Of a stretch of 64,000 bases of DNA, positions 33,923 to 46,721 are shown in pieces; within the stretch, counting starts at the first letter, position 1; every line of letters begins with the position of its first letter. The stretch comes from Sphagnum compactum (lineage: Eukaryota > Bryophyta > Sphagnopsida > Sphagnales), in NCBI GenBank assembly GCA_965153455.1, contig OZ234495.1, positions 19,340,875 through 19,404,874 on the forward strand, given 5' to 3'. The notes under the pieces were generated by a model, which saw only the letters and a program-made list of their open reading frames with translations, was not told the origin of the DNA and did no database searches. Both the position numbers and the translations under genes were made by a program.

Positions 33923-36920
33923 ATGTTGGGCAGAGTGTTCGGCCGGTCTAAGCCGGTGCCGTCCACTCTTTCGACTCTAGACAAGCTCAATGAGGTTTCT
34001 TCCCTCGTCCCTCCTGTTTTTTTCTCCTCTCTTTTCAAAGTAACCAGGATTTCCGTATTGGATTCAAGCGACCGGAACGGCTCAGGGTTTTGTTTATGCG
34101 GCCACATGTAGCAGCCATTTTCTTTTTCTGATTCCATTTCTGGTTTGAAGAAGCTAAATGAGGATCCATATCCCCTCCTCTTCAACGGCCCAGGAATCAG
34201 GTCTCGGCTTATGTGCCTCAACTGGCTCAGGTCTCTGGCTTATGTACCTCAACTGGGATGGCTCCGATTAGGTGAACGTGAATTGGATGCATTCTTGGTC
34301 GCGTATGTGACTTGCAGGGATGCCGTTTCTTCTTGTTCTGAATCCTAGCATGTGTACTGTGTACATGTTCCTTTCCATTACTTACTAGTAGCTAATGTTC
34401 TGTATTCACAAACCCTGGAGGTCCCATTCTGATGGATGGCTTTTGTGAAATGTTTGAGTTTGTACTCAACCTTAAAACACCTTTTGGTAAACATATTTGC
34501 TTGTGAATAGTGAGGAAAAAGTGCATCTGAAAAATCTGAGCTTATTTGTACAGGAGTATGTACAGCCAGTTTTCAGAGCTTGTAGAACTGGATAATCTAC
34601 TAGTTTGAAATTTTGTATCATGACAATAGGTACATTTGAGCTCACAAGGGTTGAGATTGGTGATTGGGCTTGCAGACTTTGGAAATGTTGGAAAAGAAGG
34701 AGAAATTGTTGCAAAAGAAGATAGCCTTGGAGATTGAGAAGGCACGGGACTATACCCGTGCTAAAAATAAGCGAGGTATTTTCTTCTGTGGCTATTCTGA
34801 GCTGCCCTAATTGCAGGCATGTCAGACTTTGATGAGCATGCTCTCTGTGTTTGCTATGTTCAGGATCTGGATCTCTAATTCAGTTGTTCAATCATGCCTT
34901 CGATAAGCTTTCGACAGGATTTTGAGGCATGTCATTTTGTGCTTTGCTTGACTTGACAGCTGCAATTCAGTGCTTGAAAAAGAAAAAACTCTATGAGACA
35001 CAAGTAGAGCAGCTGGGGAATTTCCAGTTACGCATTCATGACCAGGTTTGACTCTTCCTTGTCTCAAGAGCTTTCTACTCTTGGTTGTTATACTTAAGCC
35101 AGCACCAGGTGCTAGATCAGTTGATCAATTCATTGATTGAGCCAAGTCATCAGCAATGTGTGGATTACATTTGAACTCCTCAACATTAATTGTGGTAGAT
35201 TGGACCCTGTGCTGAACTCATGGTAAGATTTGGTTCTGATATAATGTCACCCTCATACCAGAAACAGAAGGAAAAGACTAATTTTGGCTTGGATTTTTTA
35301 TTGGAACTTCTAGCACTTTGGAATTGGAGTGTTTAATTGTGAAGATTGCCTTGAAGTTATGTGTCATTTTTTGGGCCAGCATCATGGCCAGCTTGGATGG
35401 AGCGTACTGTATACTAGAATTAGAACCCATGGTAAGGATCTAATGGTGTTCTGAATGCAGATTTAAAATCGCTGTTTCTGGCTGACTTCCAAATCTAGGA
35501 AGATCCATTTCCAAACAGAGTCAGCAGGTGACAGAATTTCATTGAGCACTTCAGGGCTGGTATAGGCATTTAAGGGCACTTTGGGGGCACTTTGGGGGCT
35601 ATGCAGATGATCATGCTGGAAGGAGCAAAGGCCACCACAGAAACAGTGGATGCTCTTCGCAGTGGTGCGACAGCCATGAAAGCAATTCAAAAAGCCACGT
35701 AAGCCTAGTGTCCTTGTGCATCTTGTAGGGTTGAAATAGGAATACAGACACTTTGATGCTGAGCTTAGCACAAGCATGATTGAGAACCTTTTCTCCCCTC
35801 AGCTGCGAGAGCACTGCCTCTGTTTGGAGGTGGGCTCTATGCATCTTTCTCAACTACTATCACATGCAGTAATCCATCCCAAAAGTACGTTGAACATAGG
35901 GTGCTTTATATGAGTTCCAATGGGATCCAGTCTGTCCACCCTAGCTACGATGCACCCCTCGTGCAGGATATTCCCGGTGTAGGCCCAACACCTACTCAAA
36001 CCTTTACCTAGACATGTGGTAAAATTCCCTACTGCTGGATTGTTCACACATTGAATGCCATCTCATGGGGATGCATTTGCCTGATGAGGTAATAGGTTGC
36101 ATGAAAGAGTAAGCATTCATTCCTGGGTTGAGACAATATATGGCTCAAGTGCAGTTAGACCCATATTCTGTTAGGTCATGAGCCATAACAGATAACACCA
36201 TGCAAATTGCTCTGTGCAATATCGATGAAATCTTGTAGTGACAGCTAGGGTACTATTTTTAATACTGTGTGACTAGCAATCTCATCAACATCTGGGCCAG
36301 GATATGTGTGAGTGTCCTAATTGGCCATATTATGGAGAATGTAGCACCTTGTTGATTTATCTGGGTCACACATCTACGAATCAGGGGCTCTTGGGAGTAC
36401 TAACCTTTTGACAGCATACCTTTTGTTGCCTGTAATGCATGCTTATGGAATCTTGGCTTTGGGGAGACAGAAATATAGATGATGTCGACAAGACGATGGA
36501 TGAGATCAATGAACAGACTGAGAATATGAAGCAAATTCAGGAGGCTCTCTCTACACCCATTGGAGCTGCAGCTGACATTGATGAGGTCCTTTCTGTCTTT
36601 TGCATTGTTGTTTTCTGCATCCAAGTTCTGGCAACTCATGGTTGCCTTGGGACTTATCTAATTGCAAGTCAGGGTCATTTTGGAATACAATTCTGATTGG
36701 CCTACAATTCTTGCAGGATGAGCTCGAGGCTGAATTGGAGGAACTTGAAGGTGCTGAATTAGAAGAGCAACTACTCCAGCCCACAACAACACCACAAATG
36801 AAACTACCACCTGCTCAGAACTACAGTCCTCCAGCACAAGTCCCTGTGCAAAGAGCCCCACCACAAAGGAATGCTGAGGATGATGAACTTGCAGCTCTGC
36901 AGGCTGAAATGGCTTTGTAA
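33923..36920 (+). CDS. SNF7: ESCRT-III subunit SNF7/VPS32 (CHMP4)
   Basis: Six exons: 33923-33994, 34676-34775, 34960-35045, 35607-35698, 36471-36585, 36717-36920. All have GT/AG borders and matching phases, giving 222 residues, the usual SNF7 size. The start MLGRVFGRSK is the typical short basic N-terminus. Next come 'TLEMLEKKEKLLQKKI' (residues 25-40) and 'AAIQCLKKKKLYE' (about 58-70), the conserved basic helical hairpin. 'VDALRSGATAMKAIQK' and 'NIDDVDKTMDEI' form the rest of the core. The tail holds an acidic segment (DELEAELEELEGAELEEQLL) and a final 'DDELAALQAEMAL' helix, the MIM/ALIX-type region. The protein polymerises on endosomal and other membranes for vesicle budding and abscission. 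A copy of the genic dispersed repeat lies 650 bp downstream. Confidence 0.96.
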
Positions 36921-37571
36921 GGAGCAGAAAGAATCTTCGAACGGTCTCATCTGTGTAAATATAATTCAGGGAGAATCATTTGCCATGGTTTGTACTAAGA
37001 GTAAGACTTGATTAAGGTTATGGTGGAGACTCTTGTTCAATGGAGTATTATTCCGGTTATGGCTCTTGGTCATATTCTTGGTATTACTTCTCAAGAGATG
37101 CCACAACACTAATTTTCAATTTCAAGACAATCTTGCACAGTTATTACCTCACTTGCAAGGTGCGTATCCTGCATGTTCTCTTTCTTTTCCACAGTCTCCC
37201 TGCACTTCTATTACTTCTAAGATATCTCAGCAGGTTTGAAATTATTAGGGGCCTTCATAATTTCTGCATTGTCACCCAAAAATGCATGTGATATAAAGCT
37301 GCCTTCTGACTAATGTGCAAAACAATGGATCTGCAAAATGGTTTTCATGCCAGAAGTTCCAGATTCCCAAAATTTTACATGTATGTCTCTGGGATGAAAG
37401 TAATGTTATTGCACAGATTATGGATAACATTTTAATTACAACCATCTATTAATTTCATTTTTCTCTGGTCTGCTAGCCATCATCATGATTGAGTTTTCCT
37501 ACTGCTTCTGGAATTGTGAGAGAAACTGGAGAATTCTGGGTGGATTATTATATAACCTCAACTAGACCCAA

Positions 37572-37705
37572 TGTCAAGAGGTGATGAAGTCAGTGGGTAG
37601 TCATGCCAGCTTGTCACTGCAATTCATGATAAAGGTGAGGTTCTCACACAGGAAGGCACTCTCATGAGGTCATGACTGCACTCCTTGTTATTATTGTGTT
37701 ACTTT
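37572..37705 (+). repeat. Genic dispersed repeat, copy 3 (downstream of SNF7)
   Basis: 'TGATGAAGTCAGTGGGTAGT' then CATGCCAGCT, 'GTCACTGCAATTCATGATAA' then AGGTGA, and 'CTCATGAGGTCATGACTGCA'. This matches the reverse complement of 48600-48708 block by block. Confidence 0.75.
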
Positions 37706-38278
37706 CAAAGGCACAATAAGAAGAGGATGGTTTAAAACCTTGGTATTGGCAAGTGGCATTGTGCACCCTCTTGGAGTCTTCCGAAGAAACTAGTTTAAAA
37801 TGCTTAGTCTTCAAGGATTATCAGATCTGTGTGACCTATTGATTTGGACAAAGGCAGGCAAAATTCTCTGTATAGTGACATTGGTAAAAGTCCTCTTCAT
37901 ATCCTCTTGAGAACCCACACCAGTCAAACCTTCACTGCGGCTCATTCATAGCAAGATGCAAAACCTTCAACGCTTCTAACCCTCTGGCTCCAAAAGGAAA
38001 TCCTCCCCTGTGAGCTTCAATGAACACTCAAAAAATTTCACTGAGGCTTGCTTCCCTTGCCACTCTTCACTTACCAATCTTTGTGTCACGTAATGAACCA
38101 ACACCAGCCAACTGTATGAGATGCAGATCCTTCCTAAAGAGCATAAGTTGTAGTGGTGTTTTAGTGGTGGAGCACGTGAGTCCCTTTTGATTGTTGGCAG
38201 CTTTGGCCTCAAAACAATACACAGAGTATGGGATCGGCTTTGATTTGTAGGATCAACATACCACATATCATTTACAGT

Positions 38279-38783
38279 ATTGTTGTCCAACCTCTTTTAT
38301 CTGTTGTGATGACACTCGCCATTGTAGGGGTCTAAAGAACTAAAGTAGAATGCAATCATTTCTTCCTTTCTGCACAGAGAAAAAAGCATATTCCAGAGCA
38401 TGATTGAGATGTACAAAAACTTAAACAGAATCCTGGTTTGAAAATTGGTGATACTTTGAACTTGAATCCAAAATGGTGGGATCAACACTGAACAAAATTT
38501 CCTCTCACAATAATTCAACTTTCTTTTAGAATTGTTGTCCAACCTCTTTCTTCTATGGTGATGGTGCTTGCAATTGTAGGGGTCTCAAAACTGAGAGTAG
38601 CATACAAATTATTTCTTCCTTTTTGCATGCAGGAAAAAACATATTCCAGAGCATGATTGAGATGCACAAAAATTAAAGGGAATCCTGATTTGAAAGTCAG
38701 TAATACTTGGAACCAGAATTGTGGGATCGACACTGAATAAACTTTCCTCTCACAATAATTCAACTTTCTTCTAGGATGATGGT
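38279..38783. repeat. Tandem duplication of a 252-bp unit
   Basis: 'ATTGTTGTCCAACCTCTTT' begins at 38279 and again at 38531. The shared middle includes 'ATATTCCAGAGCATGATTGA' and 'CCTCTCACAATAATTCAACT' then TTCTT. On the minus strand both units are open for about 80 codons with a related peptide (NYCERK...PPFW/PQFW). I do not recognise this peptide; it may be transposon-derived. Confidence 0.9.
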
Positions 38784-40237
38784 GCCCACAACTGTTGGAC
38801 TAATTCATTAGCTCCACCTGAAAGGAGGGACTATGGAAGAAAGTAGTTTTCATTTGGTCTGCCATTTTGAGGAATGTTCACCAGGTGTTACTGTGAGCTT
38901 CGAGTTCATTTTTTGGGGACTTCATTGAACATTTCCTATTTTAACTATTGCTGGTGTTCACTTGCCATAAAGGGTAGAGCTGTCAAGCAATGAGCTGCTT
39001 GTTTACAACCAAAAGCTCACTTCGGATGGAAAAGCAAATTCAAGAATAAGGTAGATAGGCATTGTGAGAAGATTCATGGTTCTACAGATTTATGCATTAT
39101 TTCCAGTCATTGTGGATGATCTTTGTAACTCAGAGCATAGGACTGTCTATTAAAGAATTCCTCTCCATAGACATCAGCATTTATATTGAATCATTCACTA
39201 CAACTTATGTGCTTTGAATGATTATTTCCTCTGACAGAACTGCTGATTATAACATGAATCTTCACAATGCGATGGAATATGGTTTTTCCTCTGGCAGTAG
39301 GCCTTGGCTGACAACACACATGTGAGGTAGAAACATGCATGTGTGAGGTAAATGTTGTGGCTCCATCCATTTCAATGTAAAGTATGTCTACCTTTTGTTG
39401 TGTGAAAGCCATAGCATTCGTGCCCAACTTGGAGAGAGAAATTTTGAAAAAGCAATGGAATTGAGAGACTTCAAATTTCATTAGTACCTCAATGACAGGC
39501 GCGCTAGTATCAGTGCAACCAGAAAAGCTTCAACAAATTCAATGAGAGTCACAAAGCTCACCATCACTCCTAATGAGATGAAACCATTAAAGAGAATTGT
39601 GTGGTAGCAAAGATTACGTAACCATAGCCTTGACACCAAATTAGAGAGTGTTATAATCAATGTTTTTTTTGTGGTGAATTTTCACATCGTGATGTAAAAA
39701 TATAATGAATTGGGAATATTCTATTGCTTATTTCGTTGAATTTTGGAAACAATTCTTCATATTTAGACACATGTAGGCAAAAAAAAATCTTAGTTATTGA
39801 AATACGAGTGGAATTCAATCACCACATTTGGATAGTCTAGATTTTTCCAAGAATATATATTTATTTTTTCGGGACTAAAATTTAGTTGCCACATGGACTA
39901 GGGTCCTAGTCCTTTTCTGCACAAAGATGGATTGAGGTCTTGATCCCTATGGACACCTTGATCCATGTGATGATCAAAATTCAATTGTCACATCTTGATA
40001 GTTTAGATCATCACATGGACCTAGTCTCTATGGACATCCTAGTTCTAGTCCATGTGGTTATTGAATTTAATCCTCAACAAAATTAATTTTTTTTGTAAAA
40101 AATATTTAAAAATCTTGATCATTGAGAGGGCCCATCACAAATTTAGCATGCAATGAATTAATAATGAAAATTGTATAATTTTTTTAAATTCATAGGTTCA
40201 TACATTTTACACATGAATATCATGAAAACACGTTTAA
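38784..40237. other. Intergenic spacer
   Basis: No gene recognised. From about 39840 to 40060 the words 'GGACTAGGGTCCTAGT', 'CATCTTGATAGTTTAGA' and similar recur in short direct and inverted forms, suggesting decayed repeats. Confidence 0.4.
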
Positions 40238-40496
40238 CACACAAATAAATGTGTTGATGGATGAAATAGAAATCTATGAATGAATGTCACACAAATAAAT
40301 GTGTTGATGGATGAAATACAAATCTATGAATGAATGTCACCCAAATAAACGTGTTGATGGATGAAATAGAAATCTATGAATGAATGTCACACAAATAAAT
40401 GTGTTGATGGATGAAATACAAATCTATGAATGAATGTCACACAAATAAATGTGTTGATGGATGAAATACAAATCTATGAATGAATGTCACACAAAT
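40238..40496 (+). repeat. 50-bp tandem repeat, 5 copies
   Basis: Units start at 40238, 40288, 40338, 40388 and 40438, followed by 9 bp of a sixth. Each reads 'CACACAAATAAATGTGTTGA' onward to 'CTATGAATGAATGT'. The copies differ at very few sites: ATAG versus ATAC at one site, and CACCC and AACG only in the third. Confidence 0.97.
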
Positions 40497-42046
40497 TTTG
40501 CATCTTATTATAAATTCATGGGTCAAATATGTTTTCAATGCACGATATTAATGCGTGAAACATACAAATTATAAATGAAAGAAATTTTCACAATTTTCAT
40601 CACTATATCGTGAGATGTTAAGTTTGTGATTGGTGGTCAAAAGTTAGTTGCATCAATATTTTTAAGAAAAAAATTGCAATGAATTTCAATCATCTTAAAA
40701 ATAAGGACCAAGTCCACCTAATCCACCTTATTCAACTTTTTTATTTTTAAAAAAAATGTGATCATCAAAATGATGACCACAATTCAATTATCAATTTTTT
40801 AACCATTTGAATTTTTTTTTGCGATTGAATCATGTTTGCCATGTGGACTACGACCCAAGTTTGGTTGGTTAACACAATCCCCCAAAAATTTGTGGTGATA
40901 ATTGATATGATGTCAATATGACATTGAAATACTGACATGTCTTGAAATGGCACTGATATACATGTAAATTTGTGAAAAACAATCTTGCACATGATATGTG
41001 GAATATGTGTGATTTCATTATCCCTTTTGTTGGTTTTGATGTTCACATAATTTGATATTTTCCATTCAATATTGTAACAACAATAAACGTCATATGATCC
41101 ATGTTTGTTGACATTAGCAAATATTTTGCCATCACATGTTAGTTAGTGCATAAGTTTGTTTTAGCAACAACAAATTCAACATATTAACTCGATCAAATTT
41201 AACAAATTCATCATTTATGAAAATTGTACTAACTTAAGACATGTTTCAAGGGTGAACCATTAAACCCTAGCAATTCCTTTTAATGAATCCTTTACATATA
41301 GACTTTTTAGTCCACCCATAAGTGCAATTGTGATAGAAGAATAATCTAGCAATCTATCAAAATGATTCCTATTATGCAAATGGGGTCATTTTCACTAAAC
41401 CCATCTAATCTAGGATGTAAAAGAAAAAAGAAAGAAATGAAATTCTAATTTTTTTACTTTCCAATATCCAGGCATATCAATGATGTGAGAAGGCCATCAA
41501 ACACCTAAGTCTCATGCCCTTTTCCTAGTGACTAACAATGCAATTTTCAATTTTGATTATCACCCACAATAGTTTTTTTGAAAACTTTGTTGTGACAAAA
41601 ATTTTCAACTTTTGTGTGTGACAATTTTTTTGAAAAGACATATTGACAAGATATGTATGAAATCATTAACCAAGTCCAATGACAAATTGAACCCGTACAA
41701 AGTATCAAGCCTCCACAATTTGGAGAACGTAGTTATGCACCTATTTTGAACCATGATCACATGCATATTTAAATTCTTGGAACATACTTGAAATGCTCCA
41801 AAGTGACATTGGATGTTTAGTTTGATATATAGTGTTAGGATATATCACCCTGTGGTGATAGACCCATTCTTCCATGTGGTCACATCAGCATGCATTATAG
41901 AATGGCTTTGAAACTATCAATTGAACATTGGGTTGGGTGATCCCTTATCCAAAATATCAACATTGTTTATAATTTCAAAGGTTGTGCAATGGCAATTGGC
42001 AAAAATGAAGAAATCAAATGTGAAAGTTAAGGGTAGATCACTTCAA

Positions 42047-43012
42047 GGTTCAAACCAATGTTGGATGGGTATCACAAATATTTCTGAACATCACTCGGGT
42101 ATCATTTGGGCATCCCAATCTGATCCCCTCAAGGTATTACCATAAATGATACCCTGACTAAAAACCAAACTACCGGTTTTCACTTCTGTGAGAATCGATT
42201 TTTAAAAAAAGAACAAAAAAAATCAAGAACTAGGTAAGGTTTGACCCCTTACCTGGGTTAGGGTCATAAAGTTTAATGATCATAAAAATTTAATACAACC
42301 AAGCAATGAGAAAGAAGTTATGACCATCAAGTTTAATTATGTTTCTATTAAGAATGGAACAATGTTTTACGTACTGGATCTTGTTGATCATTCATGGACC
42401 ATGGGTTTGAATTTTGGAAGTACGATGTTAATTTAGCCTAATTTAATTAAGGCTAAAAAAATGACACTTTCATCATTAGACCCACGTCAAAATTTGCATG
42501 TCACGTCTAATTTGCCTTGGGAGATGAGAGACCCAAGGGAAGGCTAGTATTTAGTGGTAGATACTTATTAATTGTAGGCCAGGTCAAATGGTATTGATGT
42601 TTGGAGAGTTTATTTTAAATGATGATTTATTTTAGAAATCTTTCAAAAACCTTAAACCAAAGGTCTTTTGATTTTGAATTTTTTCAAAAAAACTAGAGTT
42701 GTCGTTATAAAGAGAAATCAAATCTATAATTATTTAATCTTATTTTAATTTAAAATTAAAAAATTTTAATTAAAAATATATAAAATAATATCTGGTTTGT
42801 GAGAACCGACAAAGGTATAACTGGTTGTTTTCTTATTTTTGAGAATCGGCATTGTGAGAACCAGTTTAAATTGTTTTTAAAAAATGTTGATACCCTTGCT
42901 TGGCACAGAAATTTTAGAGTTTTTTTTGGGGAGAACTAGACCCTTTTGTAAATTATTTTGTGAAAATTGAAACTCATAAAATTATGATACCCGCCCAACA
43001 CTAGTTCAAACC
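42047..43012. mobile_element. TIR element with identical direct flanks, copy 1 (about 0.97 kb)
   Basis: The left end reads GGTTCAAACC then 'AATGTTGGATGGGTATCA'. The right end reads 'TGATACCCGCCCAACACTA' then GTTCAAACC. The inner parts are inverted repeats of each other; the outer GTTCAAACC is a direct repeat. GATACC/GGTATC words recur near both ends. A longer relative with the same ends lies at 52430-54176. There is no coding capacity. Confidence 0.8.
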
Positions 43013-43614
43013 CTTCCAAAATGTCAATTTTAGGTCTTGCACAATTGGTTTAAAAACACATTAATCATGTGTTTTTCAAAACCTCTAACAAGTTTTTTTT
43101 AATAAGTATGGAGTGAATAAAATTGGGATTAGAGAGCATAGTGTGCTCTCTTTCCGTGTATTGAGAACTGGAACTTCATCCACACATGTATCTTTTTTAT
43201 ACACGATTGTTGCTCTTAGAAACCCGTCCTAGGAGGTAGCTAGGACAATAATTGTTGAATTTGAGGAAGCAAAGAGAGAATTATGGCATTGAGGTGAACA
43301 GTTTGTCACCACAAGTGTCTTGATATGTCCACCGAAGCGGAATGATTCAAGAGTGAGCCCATGGTGATGATGCACAACCATTCATTTCTATACCACAAAG
43401 ACCCCGTATATTTTTCTTAGTGTATTTTTAGGACGATTACATACCTGAAATTTGCAGTAATTGCTCATGCAGACTACGAACACGGTTGCCCTGGCCAAGT
43501 TTGTGGCATGCTGCCAGTACCAAAGGACAATCTGTCCTCCATGATCTACCTTTTGTCTAATGGACTCTCTAGTCCCAAATGAACGTAAAATTGTAAACAC
43601 TAAACAATAAACAA

Positions 43615-43650
43615 TTGAAAACTGTACCTTCCGAAATGTACAGTTTTCAA
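43615..43650. repeat. Perfect 13-bp stem hairpin
   Basis: 'TTGAAAACTGTAC' (43615-43627) and its exact reverse complement (43638-43650) are separated by a 10-nt loop. It is not next to a recognised gene. Confidence 0.95.
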
Positions 43651-43937
43651 ACTCAGTAATCTATCTTTTGCATATTTGCATCATTTTTCACATTTTATTG
43701 GTTTTTGTCTTTATCTAGATAGGGAAGCAGAAAGAAAAATCACTGCTGCTGGTCTTTACGTAGGGGAAGGGTCTGATAATAGTCCCTTTCGGATTTTCAA
43801 CCCGTTCCCTTGGCCTACTGGTCTCACGCCAAGATCTCAAATCCGGAAAGGTCTATTTTCAGACCTTTCTTCTATACTTCAACATCATTGCCTCGTCTCT
43901 TACCCTTTCATTTCAAAACATAAAAATCAATTTGAAT

Positions 43938-44900
43938 ATGTGACTGAAAATGTTGTGCAAGTTCCTAAAATTAAAAATCTATGGGAAATTGAAGAAACTG
44001 AGAAGAATTAAAAATGAATTTTATTGTGCAGTTTCAAATATTACAGATGTGACTAAAACTTGAAATGGTTAAAAATTATCTTTCAATGTGCGACTGAAAA
44101 TATATTATGCACAGGACAAAAACTATTATATAAATATGAAACTTGTGACCAAAAATACAATACATTTGACAATTTACAAACTATATTTCACATGAAACCA
44201 AAAAACATTGCATTACATGCGGCTGAAAATATATCACATTACACACATGATGCAACCGAAAACTTACTACATGCCACAAAAAATACTTTATATACAACCA
44301 GAAAGATAGAACTTGCAACCCAAAATAATTATAGGTGATAGAAAATCTAATATATGTGACCAAAATGATATTACTTAAGATAAAAAATGTACTACATACC
44401 AGAATTATATTGCATGTAACTAAAAATATTTAAAATGTGATAGAAAAATATTTTACATGTGACCTAAAAGTATGAAACATGATACCAAAAATATAAAGTG
44501 CACATAATCAACAAATTGATACTCGTGATTGAAATGTATTACTTGTGACAAAAAATATGATTTAGAATCAATTCATAAGGAAGCAATAATTTTCCTCCTC
44601 ATGTGTTACATTTACTTCTACATGCGGGGGCAGATTGAAAATGTAAATAATGCAATTCATAACATTTTACATACAACCAAGAATGTATTAGATGCAACTG
44701 AAAATAAAATACATGTGACCAAAATTATAAAAGCTTCCATTGGAAATATTTTGCATAGTGTGTGACCAAAAACATATTGCATTACCCGCAATTGAAAATA
44801 TACAACACTTGACCACAAATGTAATGTGTGAAAGCAAAATTAAACATGTGACTAGATTATAATATATTGCAACCGAAAAATGCATTCTAATGTCTAATTT
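43938..44900 (+). repeat. Degenerate minisatellite, about 20-35-bp spacing
   Basis: The word 'CATGTGACCAAAAATAT' and many variants (YGYRACYRAAAAYAT) recur some 20-25 times across nearly 1 kb at irregular spacing. In one frame this gives a repeated ATEN-type peptide, which is an effect of the repeat and not a gene. Confidence 0.7.
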
Positions 44901-44979
44901 CAATAGCACATTTAATATTTTTGGTCACAGATTACACTGACTTTTCTCTTCAATTCCGGTTTTAGTTGTGCATAATACA

Positions 44980-45459
44980 TTTTCATATTTTATACAATTC
45001 CATGGTCTGTAGTTGGTGTATTTTTGTCACTAGTTTTATTGCTATGGTAAAGATTTTATCATGTATAATTATTTTATTGAAGTGTATTATACAAACTCCT
45101 ATACCGAATTCCAATGTGATAGCAATTCCCATCCAAGCTAATGTGACATGCCCAAAGTTTCCAAAGTTGTACATGATTTTGATGACTTTTTTGTGGGCTT
45201 GAAACAAAATCTGAAAGCTTATTAACAATGTTAAAAATCCAAGGTTGACCATGAAGCGGTGACTCAAGACGACTTCAAAAATTTCAATCAAGTTGTACTT
45301 TAAGTTGGACTCTTCCTTTTTAGTCCCAAAAGAAGCCATCCCTAAACAAAACTTGTCAAATATCAATTCAAATTCTGAAAAAGTAAAACTCATTTGCAAT
45401 GCCCCCACAAAATGTCTCAGGATTGATGTGATCAAATAATGCCTCTGTTTTGTGGACAT
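44980..45459 (-). pseudogene. Possible LINE reverse-transcriptase fragment
   Basis: A 158-codon minus-strand frame contains 'FTFSEFELIFDKFCLGMASF', then 'YNLIEIFEVVLSHRFMVNL' and 'FQAHKKVIKIMYNFG'. The spacing is reminiscent of the LINE RT segment 'FADDTxLxGxAS...F...SGxxxNxxKS...ILGF'. The catalytic Asp-Asp pair is not preserved. Weak call from pattern only. Confidence 0.3.
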
Positions 45460-46721
45460 CGATTAAGACCTTGGTAGAGCGAGCGCCAGCACAAAATGCT
45501 TTTGGTTCACACATTGTTTCTTACTTCAGTAGAGCTCCAGAATACACCCATCTTGTGAGTGGATTTAGGAACTCCATTTCCTGCACACTCTGTGGCCATG
45601 GTTTGGTTGAAGATTCTCAAATGGAGATCAAGTTTAACACCCACATCTGAGCAAAAAGTGAGAATATGTCTTATCAATCCTGAAGCTTTCCTATCATGTA
45701 GGATCAAACTCCTAAGATGAGTCTCGTCACAGTAATAATCACAATTAGATTATATATTTCACCAATTACCATTACACCATCGCCATGCTAGTCCTTGCTT
45801 CACTATAGCCAGCAAAAACAGTGACAAAAAGGTCAAATTCTATTAGCCACAATCTCCCTAGAATTTAAAATTTTGATTTTTTATCGAAATTTCAGGGATA
45901 AAAATAGTCAACATTCAATAACTCCTTTGCATTGCAGGTCTCAACTCTTGTCATTCTGCAATCACCTTTGTACACCCCTACTCATCAAAGGGCTTTCCAG
46001 TGGTATCAAGAACACAGCCAGAGGCCCTGTGTTTGGGAGACCTCAAGGTGACAAAACGAAACAAACTATGAAAGTTCATTTCTGTATTGTTGACTTCAAG
46101 TAATAAAGATGAAGTGTTCACTTCAATTAGTTGATTTCAGTTCCAAACCTTTCACAAAAATGTACACCAAAAATGGCATCATGTAGCAAACATGACCATC
46201 ACAATAGAAAATCAATCAGGAATGTACTCTTCCCTAAAAAATCACCAGACTTACAGTAAATGTTCCACTGCAAGGGAGTATTGATATCAATGAACTCTTC
46301 CAATGCAGCCAAGTCCAATACATCCATCTTGTGCTCCACCACTATCTCTTTTGCTGTGGGCTGCAGCTTCCAAAGATGCAAACCTGGCTGCACTCTATGG
46401 TAGAAAAATCAAAGGTTTTGCTTGATGCTTCCAATGTCCATGATGCAAGCTGCATCTGCACCTTCTCTCCCATCACTTCCTTTCCAAAGACAGAATCTCA
46501 TGGATTCCATTTCGCAGATTTGGAGACATCAGAGCTTCCTAGGAGTGGACTTTAAAAATGACACACTGCAAATCCATCTGAGCAGATGCCAGCATCAAGG
46601 TCCTGAGAAGTAGCACTTTTGATTTTGTACAACATAACCTTGGAATACAATCCAATCACTGCAGATTTTGGGACTCCACTCCACTACAGCTTGGGGATTC
46701 ACTTCCAAAGCAGAAAAAATC

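Noticed and set aside
33650-34111. 153-codon plus-strand frame overlapping SNF7 exon 1
   Set aside because: It includes the SNF7 first exon in frame but reads through the GT donor into the intron. The upstream part is a pyrimidine-rich leader.
40238-40496. Possible CRISPR-like array
   Set aside because: The 50-bp units are contiguous without spacers, and the window is plant nuclear DNA.
42047-42060. Possible tRNA T-arm (GGTTCAAACC)
   Set aside because: No acceptor stem, D-arm or anticodon arm could be built around it, and it occurs as an element flank.
44060-44338. Frame with repeated ATEN/ENLL peptide units
   Set aside because: The periodicity comes from the underlying degenerate DNA minisatellite and not from a repeat protein.
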